DNA of 64,000 bases from Lachnospiraceae bacterium. Lineage in GTDB: Bacteria; Bacillota; Clostridia; Lachnospirales; Lachnospiraceae. Of the stretch, positions 19,794 to 29,464 are shown in pieces. The translations under genes and the position numbers were made by a program. The notes below the pieces were generated by a model. The model worked only from the letters and a program-made list of their open reading frames with translations. It ran no database searches and was not told the DNA's origin. Where the stretch lies: contig JAGBEO010000002.1 of the NCBI GenBank assembly GCA_017936885.1, positions 25,991 to 89,990 of the forward strand, written 5' to 3'. Within the stretch, counting starts at the first letter, position 1, and each line of letters opens with the position of its first letter.

Positions 19794-20876
19794 ATGAGCA
19801 AATATGAATTATTGGCAGCAAAGCTTACAGAAAAAATAACGGAAAATCTTGAAATAGGAATTTATAAGCTTCCTACAGAGGCAGAGCTGAGCAGACAATA
19901 CAAGGTCAGCAGGCAGACGGTCCGCTCCGCTCTGGCACTCCTTCATGCCAGGGGAATTATCGTAAGCAGGCAGGGCAGCGGCTCCTACGCCACAGGACTA
20001 TCCGAAGACAATACCCGCAATGTAATTCCGATTCTGATTGCAAATCATCAGGAATATATATATCCCCATCTGCTGACAGATATCCGAAATGCTTTATCTG
20101 CACAGGGATATCAGCTTCAGGTATATGATACCTGCAATAACACAACAAGAGAAAGAGAACATCTTCTGACCCTGCTCACTAATCCTCCCCGGGGTATGAT
20201 TGTGGAGGGCTGTAAAAGCGCCCTTCCCAACCCAAATCTGGATCTCTATGAGAAATTGCGTGCCGCCGGATGTTTCTTACTCTTCCTTCATAATAGTTAT
20301 GCCGCCCTGCCCGATACCGTCTGTGTCAAAGATGATAATTATTACGGCGGCTATCTTCTGGCAGAGCATCTGGTCTCGTTGGGACACACCCGGATTGCCG
20401 GTTTCTTTAAAATGGATGATCTGCAGGGGCCGGAACGTTATTTCGGTGTGGCATCCTGCCTGCGGGATCTGGAAATCGTATTAGAAGATTCCCATGTAGG
20501 CTGGTTTACTTCCCTGGACGTAGAAACCCTTGAATCCAGACAGGACACCCGTTTTCTCACCACCTTTATTCAAGAACAATTACAGGATTGCACTGCCATC
20601 GTATGCTATAATGATGAGATCGCCTACTGGCTGATGAAAGAATTATCCTATGCCGGCAGACAGGTTCCGCAGGAAATCTCCGTTGTCTGCTTTGACAACA
20701 GTTATCTAAGCGATTTAAGCAGAATCCGTATCACCACCCTGACCCATAAGCCCCACGAAATGGGAGACTGCGTGGCAGAATGCATGATACAAAAACTAAA
20801 AGGGATTCCCGTGGTTTCCCAAGAAATCCCCTGGCAGCTTGTCCGCAAGGAAAGCGACGCACCCTACCAGCCTTAA
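19794..20876 (+). CDS. Second AraR-like regulator (GntR/LacI hybrid)
   Basis: 360-residue regulator with an N-terminal GntR winged helix (residues 1-70, YKVSRQTVRSALALLHARG) and a C-terminal LacI-type ligand domain (about 78-350). It shares architecture and many local motifs with AraR at 4730-5818, for example a PNPNLxLYE segment and the CYNDEIA/CYNDEVA segment. It is transcribed away from the YtfQRT-like operon and probably controls it. Start ATG 19794 follows GGAAGGAC. It ends convergently with the response-regulator frame, the two stop codons overlapping by 4 bp. Effector unknown. Confidence 0.85.
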   Translation: MSKYELLAAKLTEKITENLEIGIYKLPTEAELSRQYKVSRQTVRSALALLHARGIIVSRQGSGSYATGLSEDNTRNVIPILIANHQEYIYPHLLTDIRNALSAQGYQLQVYDTCNNTTREREHLLTLLTNPPRGMIVEGCKSALPNPNLDLYEKLRAAGCFLLFLHNSYAALPDTVCVKDDNYYGGYLLAEHLVSLGHTRIAGFFKMDDLQGPERYFGVASCLRDLEIVLEDSHVGWFTSLDVETLESRQDTRFLTTFIQEQLQDCTAIVCYNDEIAYWLMKELSYAGRQVPQEISVVCFDNSYLSDLSRIRITTLTHKPHEMGDCVAECMIQKLKGIPVVSQEIPWQLVRKESDAPYQP

Positions 20877-22490
20877 GCCTTCACACCGGCACGGTATTCT
20901 CTCGGGGTGCACCCCTGTGTCTTTTTAAAGACAAAACTGAAATAATGCGGATCTTTATACCCAACCTCCAGCGCAATATCACCGGAGTGCTTCTCGGTCT
21001 GACGCAGCAGTTTCTTCGCTTTCTCCATGCGCTTCTGCGTCACATATTCTATGAAAGTCACCTGCATCGCCTGACTGAAGATTGCACTGAAATAGTTGGA
21101 ACTTACATTTACTGCACTGGCAACCGTGTTCAGTGATAATGTCTCCTGCGTATAATTTTCTTCTATATAATCCAGCGCTTTCTTGAGCACCTTCTTACTC
21201 TGACTATCCGATACCCGATCCCGAAGCTCCATCGCTTTCTCCAGAATATTCTGAATATAAGGAGATAATTCTTCTATACTAAGATTCGCTTCCTGTATCT
21301 GTTCTTCTCCCAGAAGCGCTAAAAATTCTTTCTTATCACATCCGATTGCTTCCACATACGCCATGGTAACAAAGTGAATATGAAAAACCAGATAATTTTG
21401 GAACAATCTGGACTTAAGCGCTTCCTGAATACTCAACAGATAACTGTCTACAAATTCCGCTATCTCATCATGGTTTCCTTTCAGGAGAAAGTCTTTGATT
21501 AATTCCTGATCTACTTTAGAGGAATCAATATCTCCTATCTTGCCGCCTTCTTCCCGCGGCATATAAGTATCGGCTATCTCTTTTGTAAAAATATGCGTTT
21601 CAGGCATCAGAAAACGATAAGCAAAAAAATGATTCAATTTACTGTAACATTCTGCCAACAGACTTAATCTTTCTACCGATTCTCCCACCGCTACATACCA
21701 GTTAAATATTTCCTCCGTAGGTTGACAAATGCGTGCTATATTCTCCAGGCATCTTGCCGTCAGTTCTTTCATCTGCTCCGTACTTCCCTGCAAGAGTACG
21801 CCATAGGTATTAATATTCCACCGGAACACCAGATACTCCGGGTAGCGCATAAAATAATGCAGAATCTCTTCTCTTTTTCTGGCAAAATCCTCGGACTCGT
21901 AACCGCTGTTTGCTCCCTCCCGTTTATCCTGCAGACTGAACATTAGCAGGTTATAGCAGGGCGCATTAATCTTAAGAGACAGCTTCGCCGCTTCTTCATA
22001 AATATCCTGTACCGGCATACGTCCCCCAAACACTTTCATAAAGAAATTAGTCCGTGAAAACTGTTCATATTCTCTGGCTTCCTCTTGAAATTTTTCCTGA
22101 TAATTTTTTTGCTCCTGTTCACTCTCAATCTTCGTCCTAAGTTCTGTCAACACCTTTTCTGGCTCTGGTAATAGGCTTGAGCAGATACTGCTCTACTCCT
22201 ACCGTGATCGCCTGTCTGGCATACTCGAAATCATCATACCCGCTGATAATGATAATCTTCATATCGGGAAATTCCTGATGTACGATGCGGCTTAGGGATA
22301 ACCCGTCCATGAAAGGCATCTTGATATCTGTCAGCAGTACATCCGGCTGTGTCTTCTGAATAAGCGGCAGCGCCATCTCTCCGTCGCTTGCCTCTCCCAC
22401 AAATTTATAACCGTACTGCTGCCATGGGATATTATCTCTCAGACCTTCTCTGACAATACTTTCATCCTCTACCAGAAATATTTTTAACAT
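20873..22490 (-). pseudogene. AraC-type response regulator (YesN-like) broken by a frameshift
   Basis: Two adjacent frames together make one YesN-family regulator. The receiver part (22490 down to stop TAG 22137-22139) starts MLKIFLVEDES and has phosphorylation site TDIKMP and YLLKPIT. The rest (open from about 22153 to 20873) starts VLTELRTK and ends with an AraC helix-turn-helix pair (YIEENYTQETLSLN, then VSSNYFSAIF and DPHYFSFVFKK). Removing one base in the AAAAGG run at about 22153-22158 would join them in the expected place just after the receiver domain. It is a true mutation or a sequencing error; a GTG at 22153 lacks a ribosome site. It belongs to the sensor system encoded just upstream. 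Confidence 0.8.
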
Positions 22491-22552
22491 ATGAATCCCT
22501 TTCTTTATCCTCACATTCTCAGATATGACTAAATGTAACTTCATTCCCTTTT

Positions 22553-23590
22553 CTAATAGGTTCTCTCATTTAACAATTCCTCCGTCACATTATCTATGGT
22601 AAAAACATCCTCTTCCACATAGTACTGCTTCTCAACTTCCTCTCCATTTTCCAACATCTGAATCACCTCCGAAAGATACTCTCCCTGATTCGGATTACAT
22701 TCAATATCCACATTGATCGTTCCCTCTGCCACCATCTCTAAAGCTTCCCTTACGGCATCGAAAGAAATAATCGTAATATCTCCGTTAATTCCAACCGTTC
22801 TGCCTGATTCCCGGATCGCTTCTATCGCACCAAACGTCATATCATCATTATGGGATACCACTACGTCAATATTCGGATATTTCCGCAAGAAGCTCTCCAT
22901 TACTTCCTTGCCCTTGGCTGATGTAAAATCCGCATACTCCTGATCCAGTATATTCCAATTAGAATGCGTCCCGGCAATTGCCGAGAATCCGATGCTTCGT
23001 CCAACCTGTGCCGAAGCACCCTGCGTTCCTTTTAAAATCACTATATCAATCGTCTCATCCGATAGCCCTTTTCCTGCCAAATCAGCTTCCAGCCAACGTC
23101 CCGCCTTTTCCCCCTCTTCCACGCTATTGCTGCCCACAAGAGTTGTATAAAGGCTCTTATCCGTCACATCAATACTTCTATCCATAAGGATTACCGGAAT
23201 CCCCGCCTCTTTGGCTTCTAAAAGTACTGTCTCCCAGCCGCTCTCCACTACCGGTGAGAATACAATATAATCCACCCGTCTGGAAATAAAACTCCGAATC
23301 GCTTTAAACTGATTCTCCTGTTTCTGTCTGGCATTATTATAAAGCATAAAATAGCCGTTCTGCTTTGTAAATATACTCTGTACCGATTCCGTGTTCGCTG
23401 TTCTCCAACCTGATTCACTTCCCAACTGGGATACCCCTACCACAATCAGATTTTCATCCTCACTGATATAGGTCTCATCATCTATGTCCCCAAACAGCCC
23501 ACAGCCGCCCAATATCATGAAAAGCAAAATCACGAGTAACAATACCATTGTTATTTTATCCGTACGTGCACTGAACCTATTATGTCTCAT
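22553..23590 (-). CDS. Sensory sugar-binding lipoprotein paired with histidine kinase
   Basis: 345-residue type I binding protein with an N-terminal hydrophobic segment (about 14-30) and lipobox-like LGGC. It aligns by eye with the YtfQ-like transporter protein at 18257 along its length (GVSQLGSESGWRTANTE versus GFAQVGHESDWRAANTQ; FISFDAV-type C-terminal region). It lacks the Ala/Glu linker and no importer genes adjoin it. It lies between a histidine kinase (11-bp overlap) and the response regulator, so a sensing role is likely, as for AraP of the Geobacillus AraPST system. Start ATG 23590 with AGGAGAG. Confidence 0.85.
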   Translation of the reverse strand: MRHNRFSARTDKITMVLLLVILLFMILGGCGLFGDIDDETYISEDENLIVVGVSQLGSESGWRTANTESVQSIFTKQNGYFMLYNNARQKQENQFKAIRSFISRRVDYIVFSPVVESGWETVLLEAKEAGIPVILMDRSIDVTDKSLYTTLVGSNSVEEGEKAGRWLEADLAGKGLSDETIDIVILKGTQGASAQVGRSIGFSAIAGTHSNWNILDQEYADFTSAKGKEVMESFLRKYPNIDVVVSHNDDMTFGAIEAIRESGRTVGINGDITIISFDAVREALEMVAEGTINVDIECNPNQGEYLSEVIQMLENGEEVEKQYYVEEDVFTIDNVTEELLNERTY

Positions 23591-25070
23591 CCTGCTCTCC
23601 TATCGTCTCATAAACTACAGCCGGTATCACAATTTCCACACAAGTACCTTTCCCCGACACCGAATCAATATGCATACCATACTCAAGACCAAAATTCATA
23701 CGGATACGCTCATTGACATTGGCAAGTCCAAAACCTTTCTCTGTATCCTTGCATGGCTTAATGATTTCACTCCGAAGCTTCTCAAGTTCCTCAGGCTCCA
23801 TACCAACACCAGTGTCCTGCACCTTAAAATGCACCTTACCGTCTACCAATTGTCCCGACACCAGGATAGTTCCCTTGGCACGTTTATACTTGATTCCATG
23901 ATAAAGAGAGTTTTCCACCAGCGGCTGCAAAGTCAGCTTCAATATCTTATATTGATACAGCTCCGGTGCAATCTGAATCTCATAGTCCAGGATATCCTGA
24001 TACCGTACCTGCTGAATCTCCAAATAGCTCTTAATATGCATTTCCTCTTCCCGAATCGTGATGTATTCCTTACCTTTACTGAGTACCAATCTGAAAAATT
24101 CCGAAAGCGACATGACCATATTAACTGCCTTGTCGGAATCATGGCCTTCGATCAGCCATACAATCGTATCTAATGTATTGTATAGAAAGTGGGGATTTAT
24201 CTGTTCCTGCAAAAGTCTCAGATCAGCCCTGCGCATTTTACGCTCGTCCTCTTTAATCTTTTGTACCAGTTCCTCGATACTTTCCGTCATGCTGTTAACA
24301 CTATCTGCCAACACTTCCACTTCATCATCAGAATCCACATGCACCCGTGCAGAGAAATCGCCCTGCGATACCCGCTCCGTCACCTGAGACAGTTCCTGTA
24401 TCGGTCTGATAATTCCTGTTACGATCTTGACAGTCAAAAGCACTACCAACAGCATAAGCAGGGCTAATAAGATCCCGCAAAACAAAGTAAATATATCGAC
24501 TCTTGTATTTAACTGTTCCGTCAAATGACCCATGCTCTTGGTCTGGTAGTATATATAAGATTGAATATCATCCTGCACCAATTCCGTCATGATGTAAATA
24601 TTATTATTCAGCATCTCTATATTCTCATCATAAGAATTTTCTACCTCCAGATTTTCTCTGACCTCATCTACCTTGTCTTCCAGCGTATCAATATCCCGCA
24701 TCAGGATCTGCAGCCACACGCGGCTTTCTCCATCTGTAGTAATACTCATCAGATTACGGAATTCACTTCGCAGCTGCGAGAGTAAAAGGTAAGGGTCCTG
24801 CAGACTCCCATCCTCTCCGATCGTCTCAAAGGTAACCGCTCCGACCACCAGCTTATATAAGCTTTCATCCATCTCTTCCTTAAAATTCAGATTATAGCTA
24901 TTGGCCACCGTCATGTTGCTTACAATCCTGTCATAAGCATTGCTGTAATTATGAAGGGCATAGATCAAATAGATGACCATCACCATAAAAGGAACTGCCA
25001 CCACCATCATAAGCATGATTAATTTATTTTTAATAGAAGATTTAACTTTTTGTGATTCTTTTCCTGGCAT
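23580..25070 (-). CDS. Membrane histidine kinase (YesM-like)
   Basis: About 496 residues. TM1 is at about 15-37, an extracytoplasmic domain at about 40-185 and TM2 at about 190-215, followed by HAMP. The His_kinase domain carries the phospho-acceptor in QEQINPHFLYNTLD (near residue 290) and the HATPase domain has LVENSLYHGIKY, DTGVGM and GFGLANVNERI. The start was set at ATG 25070 because GGGAG stands 9 bases upstream; the frame is open to 25094. It is the first gene of kinase, binding lipoprotein, response regulator. Ligand is presumably a sugar bound by the lipoprotein. Confidence 0.9.
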   Translation of the reverse strand: MPGKESQKVKSSIKNKLIMLMMVVAVPFMVMVIYLIYALHNYSNAYDRIVSNMTVANSYNLNFKEEMDESLYKLVVGAVTFETIGEDGSLQDPYLLLSQLRSEFRNLMSITTDGESRVWLQILMRDIDTLEDKVDEVRENLEVENSYDENIEMLNNNIYIMTELVQDDIQSYIYYQTKSMGHLTEQLNTRVDIFTLFCGILLALLMLLVVLLTVKIVTGIIRPIQELSQVTERVSQGDFSARVHVDSDDEVEVLADSVNSMTESIEELVQKIKEDERKMRRADLRLLQEQINPHFLYNTLDTIVWLIEGHDSDKAVNMVMSLSEFFRLVLSKGKEYITIREEEMHIKSYLEIQQVRYQDILDYEIQIAPELYQYKILKLTLQPLVENSLYHGIKYKRAKGTILVSGQLVDGKVHFKVQDTGVGMEPEELEKLRSEIIKPCKDTEKGFGLANVNERIRMNFGLEYGMHIDSVSGKGTCVEIVIPAVVYETIGEQDET

Positions 25071-25137
25071 TTTTGATACTCCCTTTAAAATCATTTTACC
25101 AATTTATAGATAAATTGCAAATTTTTCATTGTTTAAA

Positions 25138-25166
25138 TTGCATTAAATTTGTATATAGTGTAAAAT
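25138..25166 (+). promoter_or_regulatory. Promoter of GGDEF gene
   Basis: -35 TTGCAT at 25138-25143, 17-bp spacer and -10 TAAAAT at 25161-25166, about 50 bases before the GGDEF start codon. Confidence 0.6.
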
Positions 25167-25218
25167 TATGTTATTGTATACAAAAAATAATTTAAAATCA
25201 TGAATAGAAGAAAGCAAT

Positions 25219-26307
25219 ATGAAAATAAAATTGAATTTATCTAATATCTACCAAAAAATATGCAAAGATACCGGCGGAGAAAACGAATCACCCAAGTTGA
25301 TTATGGTTGTACGGCTTTTAACGCTTGTTATGCTGTTTTATACTTTGATTGACTGTGTTATCAGCCTGTTTACCCGGCACGTGGGCGGAAGTATTTTCTG
25401 CATACTTTCTCTGATTTTGTTTCTTACTATTTTTATATTATCCTATAAATGCAAGACGTTTGTTTCGTATTGTATTTTAAACGTTTATATTCTTATCTGG
25501 ATTATCTGCAACGTAATCTGTTTCGGCTGGAATATCGGTGTGCAGCATTTTCTGGTCACACTGCTGATGTTTTGCTACTTTTCCAAGTATCAGCACGAGG
25601 CTGCCAAGATCTGTTATTCCATCCTTTTGATTTGGCTTCGTATTTTCTTATATTATTACTGTCACAGCCATGAACCATATATCATGTTAAGTTCGGGCAC
25701 CAATGATGCTTTCCAGATCGTCAACACACTGGCCATCTTTGGTTCCATTGCTATGATTGCTTATATCTTCAGCACAGATACACAGGCATTAGAGGGTAAA
25801 CTGATCGAGTACAACGAGAAACTTCAGCAACAGGCAAATACCGATATGCTGACCGGACTGTATAACCGCCGCAAAACGATAGAGTATCTGGGTACCTTAT
25901 TGAAATCTACAGAAAACCAGATCAGTATCTGTCTATGCGATATTGATTTCTTTAAACGGGTAAATGATACTTATGGACATGATATCGGCGATGTGGTACT
26001 AAAAACGCTGTCCCAGACATTCCAAAAGGAACTCCCCAAGGATTCCTTTATCTCCCGCTGGGGCGGAGAAGAATTTCTTCTGATTTTTCCAAAGTTAAAC
26101 GGTGACGAAGCTAATATTGCTTTGGAAAATCTGCGCCAGAAGATTAAATCGATCGTATTTGACGGCGGCATAGAGAAATTTTCCGTGTCCATGACCTTCG
26201 GTTTAGTGGAATATGACTATCACAGCGATCTGAACACCATGTTAAAGCAGGCAGATGAAAAATTATATATCGGCAAGGAAAACGGACGCGACCGGATTGT
26301 TTACTAA
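25219..26307 (+). CDS. Membrane diguanylate cyclase (GGDEF)
   Basis: 362-residue protein. About six hydrophobic segments fill residues 30-195, then a short coiled linker (EGKLIEYNEKLQQQAN), then a GGDEF domain with TDMLTGLYNRR and the active-site loop RWGGEEF. It should make cyclic di-GMP. An RxxD inhibitory site is not seen at the usual place upstream of GGEEF. It stands alone between the sensor operon and a DUF885 gene, and a terminator overlaps its stop codon. The signal sensed by the membrane part is unknown. Confidence 0.88.
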   Translation: MKIKLNLSNIYQKICKDTGGENESPKLIMVVRLLTLVMLFYTLIDCVISLFTRHVGGSIFCILSLILFLTIFILSYKCKTFVSYCILNVYILIWIICNVICFGWNIGVQHFLVTLLMFCYFSKYQHEAAKICYSILLIWLRIFLYYYCHSHEPYIMLSSGTNDAFQIVNTLAIFGSIAMIAYIFSTDTQALEGKLIEYNEKLQQQANTDMLTGLYNRRKTIEYLGTLLKSTENQISICLCDIDFFKRVNDTYGHDIGDVVLKTLSQTFQKELPKDSFISRWGGEEFLLIFPKLNGDEANIALENLRQKIKSIVFDGGIEKFSVSMTFGLVEYDYHSDLNTMLKQADEKLYIGKENGRDRIVY

Positions 26308-26314
26308 TCCGGTC
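26290..26314 (+). terminator. Terminator of GGDEF gene
   Basis: A perfect 9-bp stem GACCGGATT/AATCCGGTC with a 7-base loop, followed by CTTTTTT. The 5' arm lies in the last codons of the gene. Confidence 0.9.
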
Positions 26315-26384
26315 CTTTTTTATCCATACATGATTCTTTAATCCCACTCATATATTAGTAAAAATAATTCTTGAAGGTATTCCC

Positions 26385-28232
26385 TTGAAACGTACCTTGA
26401 CCTTAAAACAATGGGTATCTGCCCTTATCCTGTTTATCGGCTTTTCTGCCGCCACCTTATTCTGTTACATACATAACCATGCAGATGTCCGGTTTGAAGC
26501 TTTTACGCAGGAATTTTTCTTAAACGAATTACAATCCAATCCCATTCATTTTCACTATTCCGTGCAAAATCCGAAAGCATACGGAATTGATGAATCCACC
26601 CTCTCTCTTCCTATTTATCATGCGGAAGATGCAGCCAATAGCGTGTACGAACTGTCGCAGGTCACTGCAAAACTTAGAGAAATTGACAGCAGTGCACTGA
26701 ATAAGTCCAACCAATATTTGTATCAGCTTTTAGACTTTTATCTGACCGCCGCGACACAGACTGCTTCTTATCCCTATTTTTCCGAACCCCTGTCTCCTTC
26801 CTCAGGGGTTCCGTCTGAACTGCCGGTTTTGTTGGCTGAATATCGGTTGAGCACAGCAGAGGACATCGATCTCTACTTTTCCATCCTGTCTCAGATCCCT
26901 GCATACTTCGAAGGTTTGATCTTATACGAACAGGAAAAAGCTTCCGCCGGACTGTTTATGTCAGACGAAAGCGCTGACAAGGTTATTAAGCAATGTATGG
27001 ATCTGATGGATTCTGAGTCCTTACAGAATGGCAGTCATTTTCTGGACGTTACTTTCGCCAGACGACTGCAGTCTCTGGTCGATCAGGGCATCGTGACCGA
27101 AGAACAGTCACTCGCTTACCAGTCGGAAAATGACAGGCTATTAACAACCATAGTGGCTCCTGCCTACGACTATCTTGCGGATGAAATCACCCTGCTAAAG
27201 GGAAACGGGAAACCATGCGGCGGTCTGACACAATCGGATGGCGGCAAAGACTACTACAAGGCTTTAGTCCGGCTGCAAACCGGTTCCAGCCGTGATATAA
27301 CAGAAATAAAACAATTGCTTTACCGGGATCTCCAGTTTAACTACGAATCTTTGACACAATTGTTGCGCAGTGATTCTTCCCTGCGGAATATGTTTTCTCA
27401 AGACCCGGCGCTAATGCCTGATATGTCTCCCGAAGAAATTCTGAGTTGTCTGCAAACACGGATGTTACAGGACTATCCGCCTCTTCTTATAGAAAATAAT
27501 TCCGGTCAGATAACCTGCAATGTGAAGTATGTAGATGCTTCTTTGGAGCCCTACTGTGCCCCGGCATTTTATCTGACGCCTCCTATCGATCATGTCTATG
27601 ACAATACGATTTATATTAATGCCATGGACACCTCCGATGATCTGTCTCTTTTTACGACACTGGCACACGAAGGCTATCCCGGCCATCTCTATCAGACTGT
27701 ATACAGTCAGTTATACTGGAAACAGGCAGACATCACTCCGCTTCGCAGCGTCTTGTACTACGGCGGCTTTATAGAAGGCTGGGCTATGTACGTAGAACTT
27801 GCATCTTATGATTACGCAATTGAGCTTGCTGCCCCCGAGCATCCTGAAGCGGCCCGGTACTATCAGGCATGCCGCCTGGACCGTCAGATTCAGCTCTGTC
27901 TTTATTCACTTTTGGACATTGCCATCCATTATGACGGCGCTTCTCTTAATGATGTACGCGAGCTCTTTGCTTCTCTCGGCTCTTTAGATGACGACAGCAT
28001 ACAGGCAGTTTATGAATATATCGCCGAGGAACCCGGCAACTATCTGAAATATTACTTAGGATATTTAGAAATTATGGAATTAAAAAAACAGGCAGCCGCC
28101 GTCTGGTACGAATCCGACCAAACTTCCTCTGCCTGCAATGATTCTGAATTTCTGTACCGTTTCCATTGTTTCCTGTTGGAAAACGGCCCCGCCGATTACC
28201 AAAGTCTGACTTCACGGCTTACAACCTACTAA
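26385..28232 (+). CDS. DUF885-family secreted or membrane-anchored putative metallohydrolase
   Basis: 615-residue protein with an N-terminal signal or anchor segment (about 10-28). The diagnostic DUF885 motif LAHEGYPGHLYQ lies near residue 425, resembling a zinc-peptidase HExxH-like site, with a C-terminal EGWAMYVELASY segment also conserved in the family. Start is TTG 26385, chosen because GAAGG stands 7 bases upstream. Function of the family is poorly known; peptidase activity is inferred. It ends 2 bp from the convergent MarR gene. Confidence 0.85.
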   Translation: MKRTLTLKQWVSALILFIGFSAATLFCYIHNHADVRFEAFTQEFFLNELQSNPIHFHYSVQNPKAYGIDESTLSLPIYHAEDAANSVYELSQVTAKLREIDSSALNKSNQYLYQLLDFYLTAATQTASYPYFSEPLSPSSGVPSELPVLLAEYRLSTAEDIDLYFSILSQIPAYFEGLILYEQEKASAGLFMSDESADKVIKQCMDLMDSESLQNGSHFLDVTFARRLQSLVDQGIVTEEQSLAYQSENDRLLTTIVAPAYDYLADEITLLKGNGKPCGGLTQSDGGKDYYKALVRLQTGSSRDITEIKQLLYRDLQFNYESLTQLLRSDSSLRNMFSQDPALMPDMSPEEILSCLQTRMLQDYPPLLIENNSGQITCNVKYVDASLEPYCAPAFYLTPPIDHVYDNTIYINAMDTSDDLSLFTTLAHEGYPGHLYQTVYSQLYWKQADITPLRSVLYYGGFIEGWAMYVELASYDYAIELAAPEHPEAARYYQACRLDRQIQLCLYSLLDIAIHYDGASLNDVRELFASLGSLDDDSIQAVYEYIAEEPGNYLKYYLGYLEIMELKKQAAAVWYESDQTSSACNDSEFLYRFHCFLLENGPADYQSLTSRLTTY

Positions 28233-28234
28233 CG

Positions 28235-28672
28235 CTAATAATTTTCCCGGAAAAAGGCATGCAGCTTTGTCAGCGCTTTCTCCAAAACCCGCTGTTCCTC
28301 TTCCGTCAACTCGTCCACAACAGCCTCTATCATATCCTGATGGAACTTTTGGTGATGGAGATAAGCCTTTTTCCCTTTGTCAGAAAGGGAGATCAGCACG
28401 ACACGTCTGTCCTCTTCACTGCGGACTCTGTCTACATATCCTTTCTTCACTAAACTATTCACTGCAATGGTAAGTGTTCCCGTGGTAACTTCCAGTGCCT
28501 TGGCAACACTGGTCATATTCTTCGCCGTATCCATCCCGATTGCTTCTATGACGTGCATATCATTCGTTGTCACATCCTGATATTCTTCGGTGCGGATCGC
28601 CTTTTCTTCTATTGTATTGACATTACGAAACAGCTTAACCAGCACTTCATTCAAAGTACTATTGATATCCAT
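28235..28672 (-). CDS. fabT: MarR-family regulator, probable FabT
   Basis: 145-residue winged-helix regulator with the MarR fold (MTSVAKALEVTTGTLTIAVNSLVKKGYVDR, recognition region, then RSEEDRRVVL wing; helix positions about 50-100). It resembles FabT, the repressor of fatty-acid synthesis in Firmicutes. Its own promoter carries the palindrome TTTGA-N3-TCAAA, and the same palindrome stands before acpP and before fabD in this window, which supports a FabT role. In many Firmicutes fabT heads the fab operon; here it is about 15 kb away from the cluster. Start ATG 28672 with GGAGAG. Confidence 0.85.
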   Translation of the reverse strand: MDINSTLNEVLVKLFRNVNTIEEKAIRTEEYQDVTTNDMHVIEAIGMDTAKNMTSVAKALEVTTGTLTIAVNSLVKKGYVDRVRSEEDRRVVLISLSDKGKKAYLHHQKFHQDMIEAVVDELTEEEQRVLEKALTKLHAFFRENY

Positions 28673-28705
28673 ATGTGCTCTCCAACTGGTGCTTTATTTG
28701 GATTC

Positions 28706-28736
28706 ATTTTAGCAAAAAACAATTTGAGCGTCAAAT
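28706..28736 (-). promoter_or_regulatory. fabT promoter with FabT-type operator
   Basis: Minus-strand -35 TTGACG (28729-28734), 17-bp spacer, -10 TAAAAT (28706-28711). The palindrome TTTGAGCGTCAAA (28723-28735) covers the -35, which suggests autorepression. Confidence 0.8.
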
Positions 28737-28809
28737 ATCTTGAATGTATATCCTTCTGGCGATTCAACAAATTTATGTTCTTAAGTCGGCCGCATAACAA
28801 ATTATGAAC

Positions 28810-29271
28810 CTATTCTTCCAACATGCTGTCTATATACCCTCTGTCCCATAACAGAATCTGAAGCTTCTTAGCCGCTTCCACCGCAGGAGCCGTGAAATAT
28901 TGATTAGTCATCACAACTCCAACCATACGCTCATAATAATCCCTGCCTCCATAGGTACGCAAAACCGCTTCTACACCTACCGGACCATTATAACGTTTAC
29001 ACTGTACGGCATACGTCACGCCATCCTTCTCCGCCAGAATATCAATCCCGAAGTCACCGCTGACGCGGGTCACCTCTACGTCCATGAATCCTCTCTTCTC
29101 CAACAGATCCGCACAGAAGAACTCGAAGTCGTGTCCTTCCATCTCATCCATGGTACCTGTCCTGCAGGTGCGGCGGATGTGGTGCAGAATGATGGCGGCA
29201 GTTACGATGAGAACAAGGATCAATATGATAATGAGTATTATCAAGTATCTATTGAAGTTAATATTTAACAT
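28810..29271 (-). CDS. Membrane-anchored Mrr-like restriction endonuclease domain protein
   Basis: 153 residues: one hydrophobic segment (about 9-30), a basic stretch, then an Mrr_cat-type PD-(D/E)xK nuclease domain. Catalytic residues are visible as GDFGIDILAE and VQCKRY (D...ExK-like order with QxK). Such small TM-Mrr proteins are widespread; roles in foreign DNA cleavage have been proposed but are not established. It lies beside a HicB remnant and a toxin-antitoxin pair. Start ATG 29271 with AAAGGA. Confidence 0.82.
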   Translation of the reverse strand: MLNINFNRYLIILIIILILVLIVTAAIILHHIRRTCRTGTMDEMEGHDFEFFCADLLEKRGFMDVEVTRVSGDFGIDILAEKDGVTYAVQCKRYNGPVGVEAVLRTYGGRDYYERMVGVVMTNQYFTAPAVEAAKKLQILLWDRGYIDSMLEE

Positions 29272-29289
29272 CGTTGAATTCCTTTACTT

Positions 29290-29451
29290 TTATACCTCAC
29301 ATAATGCTAAATAATCATCTACTGCAGATGCCCCTTCATACGAAATAAGGGCACGAATCCTCATAACTTTTCCGTATAACATTTTATCCTTTTCGAAAAA
29401 CTCCACAGGTCCAATATAGCCCTTATATTCCATCATATTAGTCTCTCCCAT
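29290..29451 (-). pseudogene. HicB-type antitoxin remnant
   Basis: A 53-codon frame whose translation starts MGETNMMEYKGYIG and ends AVDDYLALCEV. It matches the N-terminal HicB fold (MEYKGY... GKV...I..LISYEGA... AVDDYL.LC). Relative to normal HicB it lacks about 10 residues between the two halves and all of the C-terminal DNA-binding part. No HicA toxin is visible next to it. It is probably a decayed copy. Confidence 0.65.
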
Positions 29452-29464
29452 TGTAAAATTATTT

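Noticed and set aside
22137-22158. Programmed frameshift in the response regulator
   Set aside because: A +1 shift would be needed at AAAAGG, with no rare or stop codon in the slip position and no known example in this family; mutation or read error is simpler.
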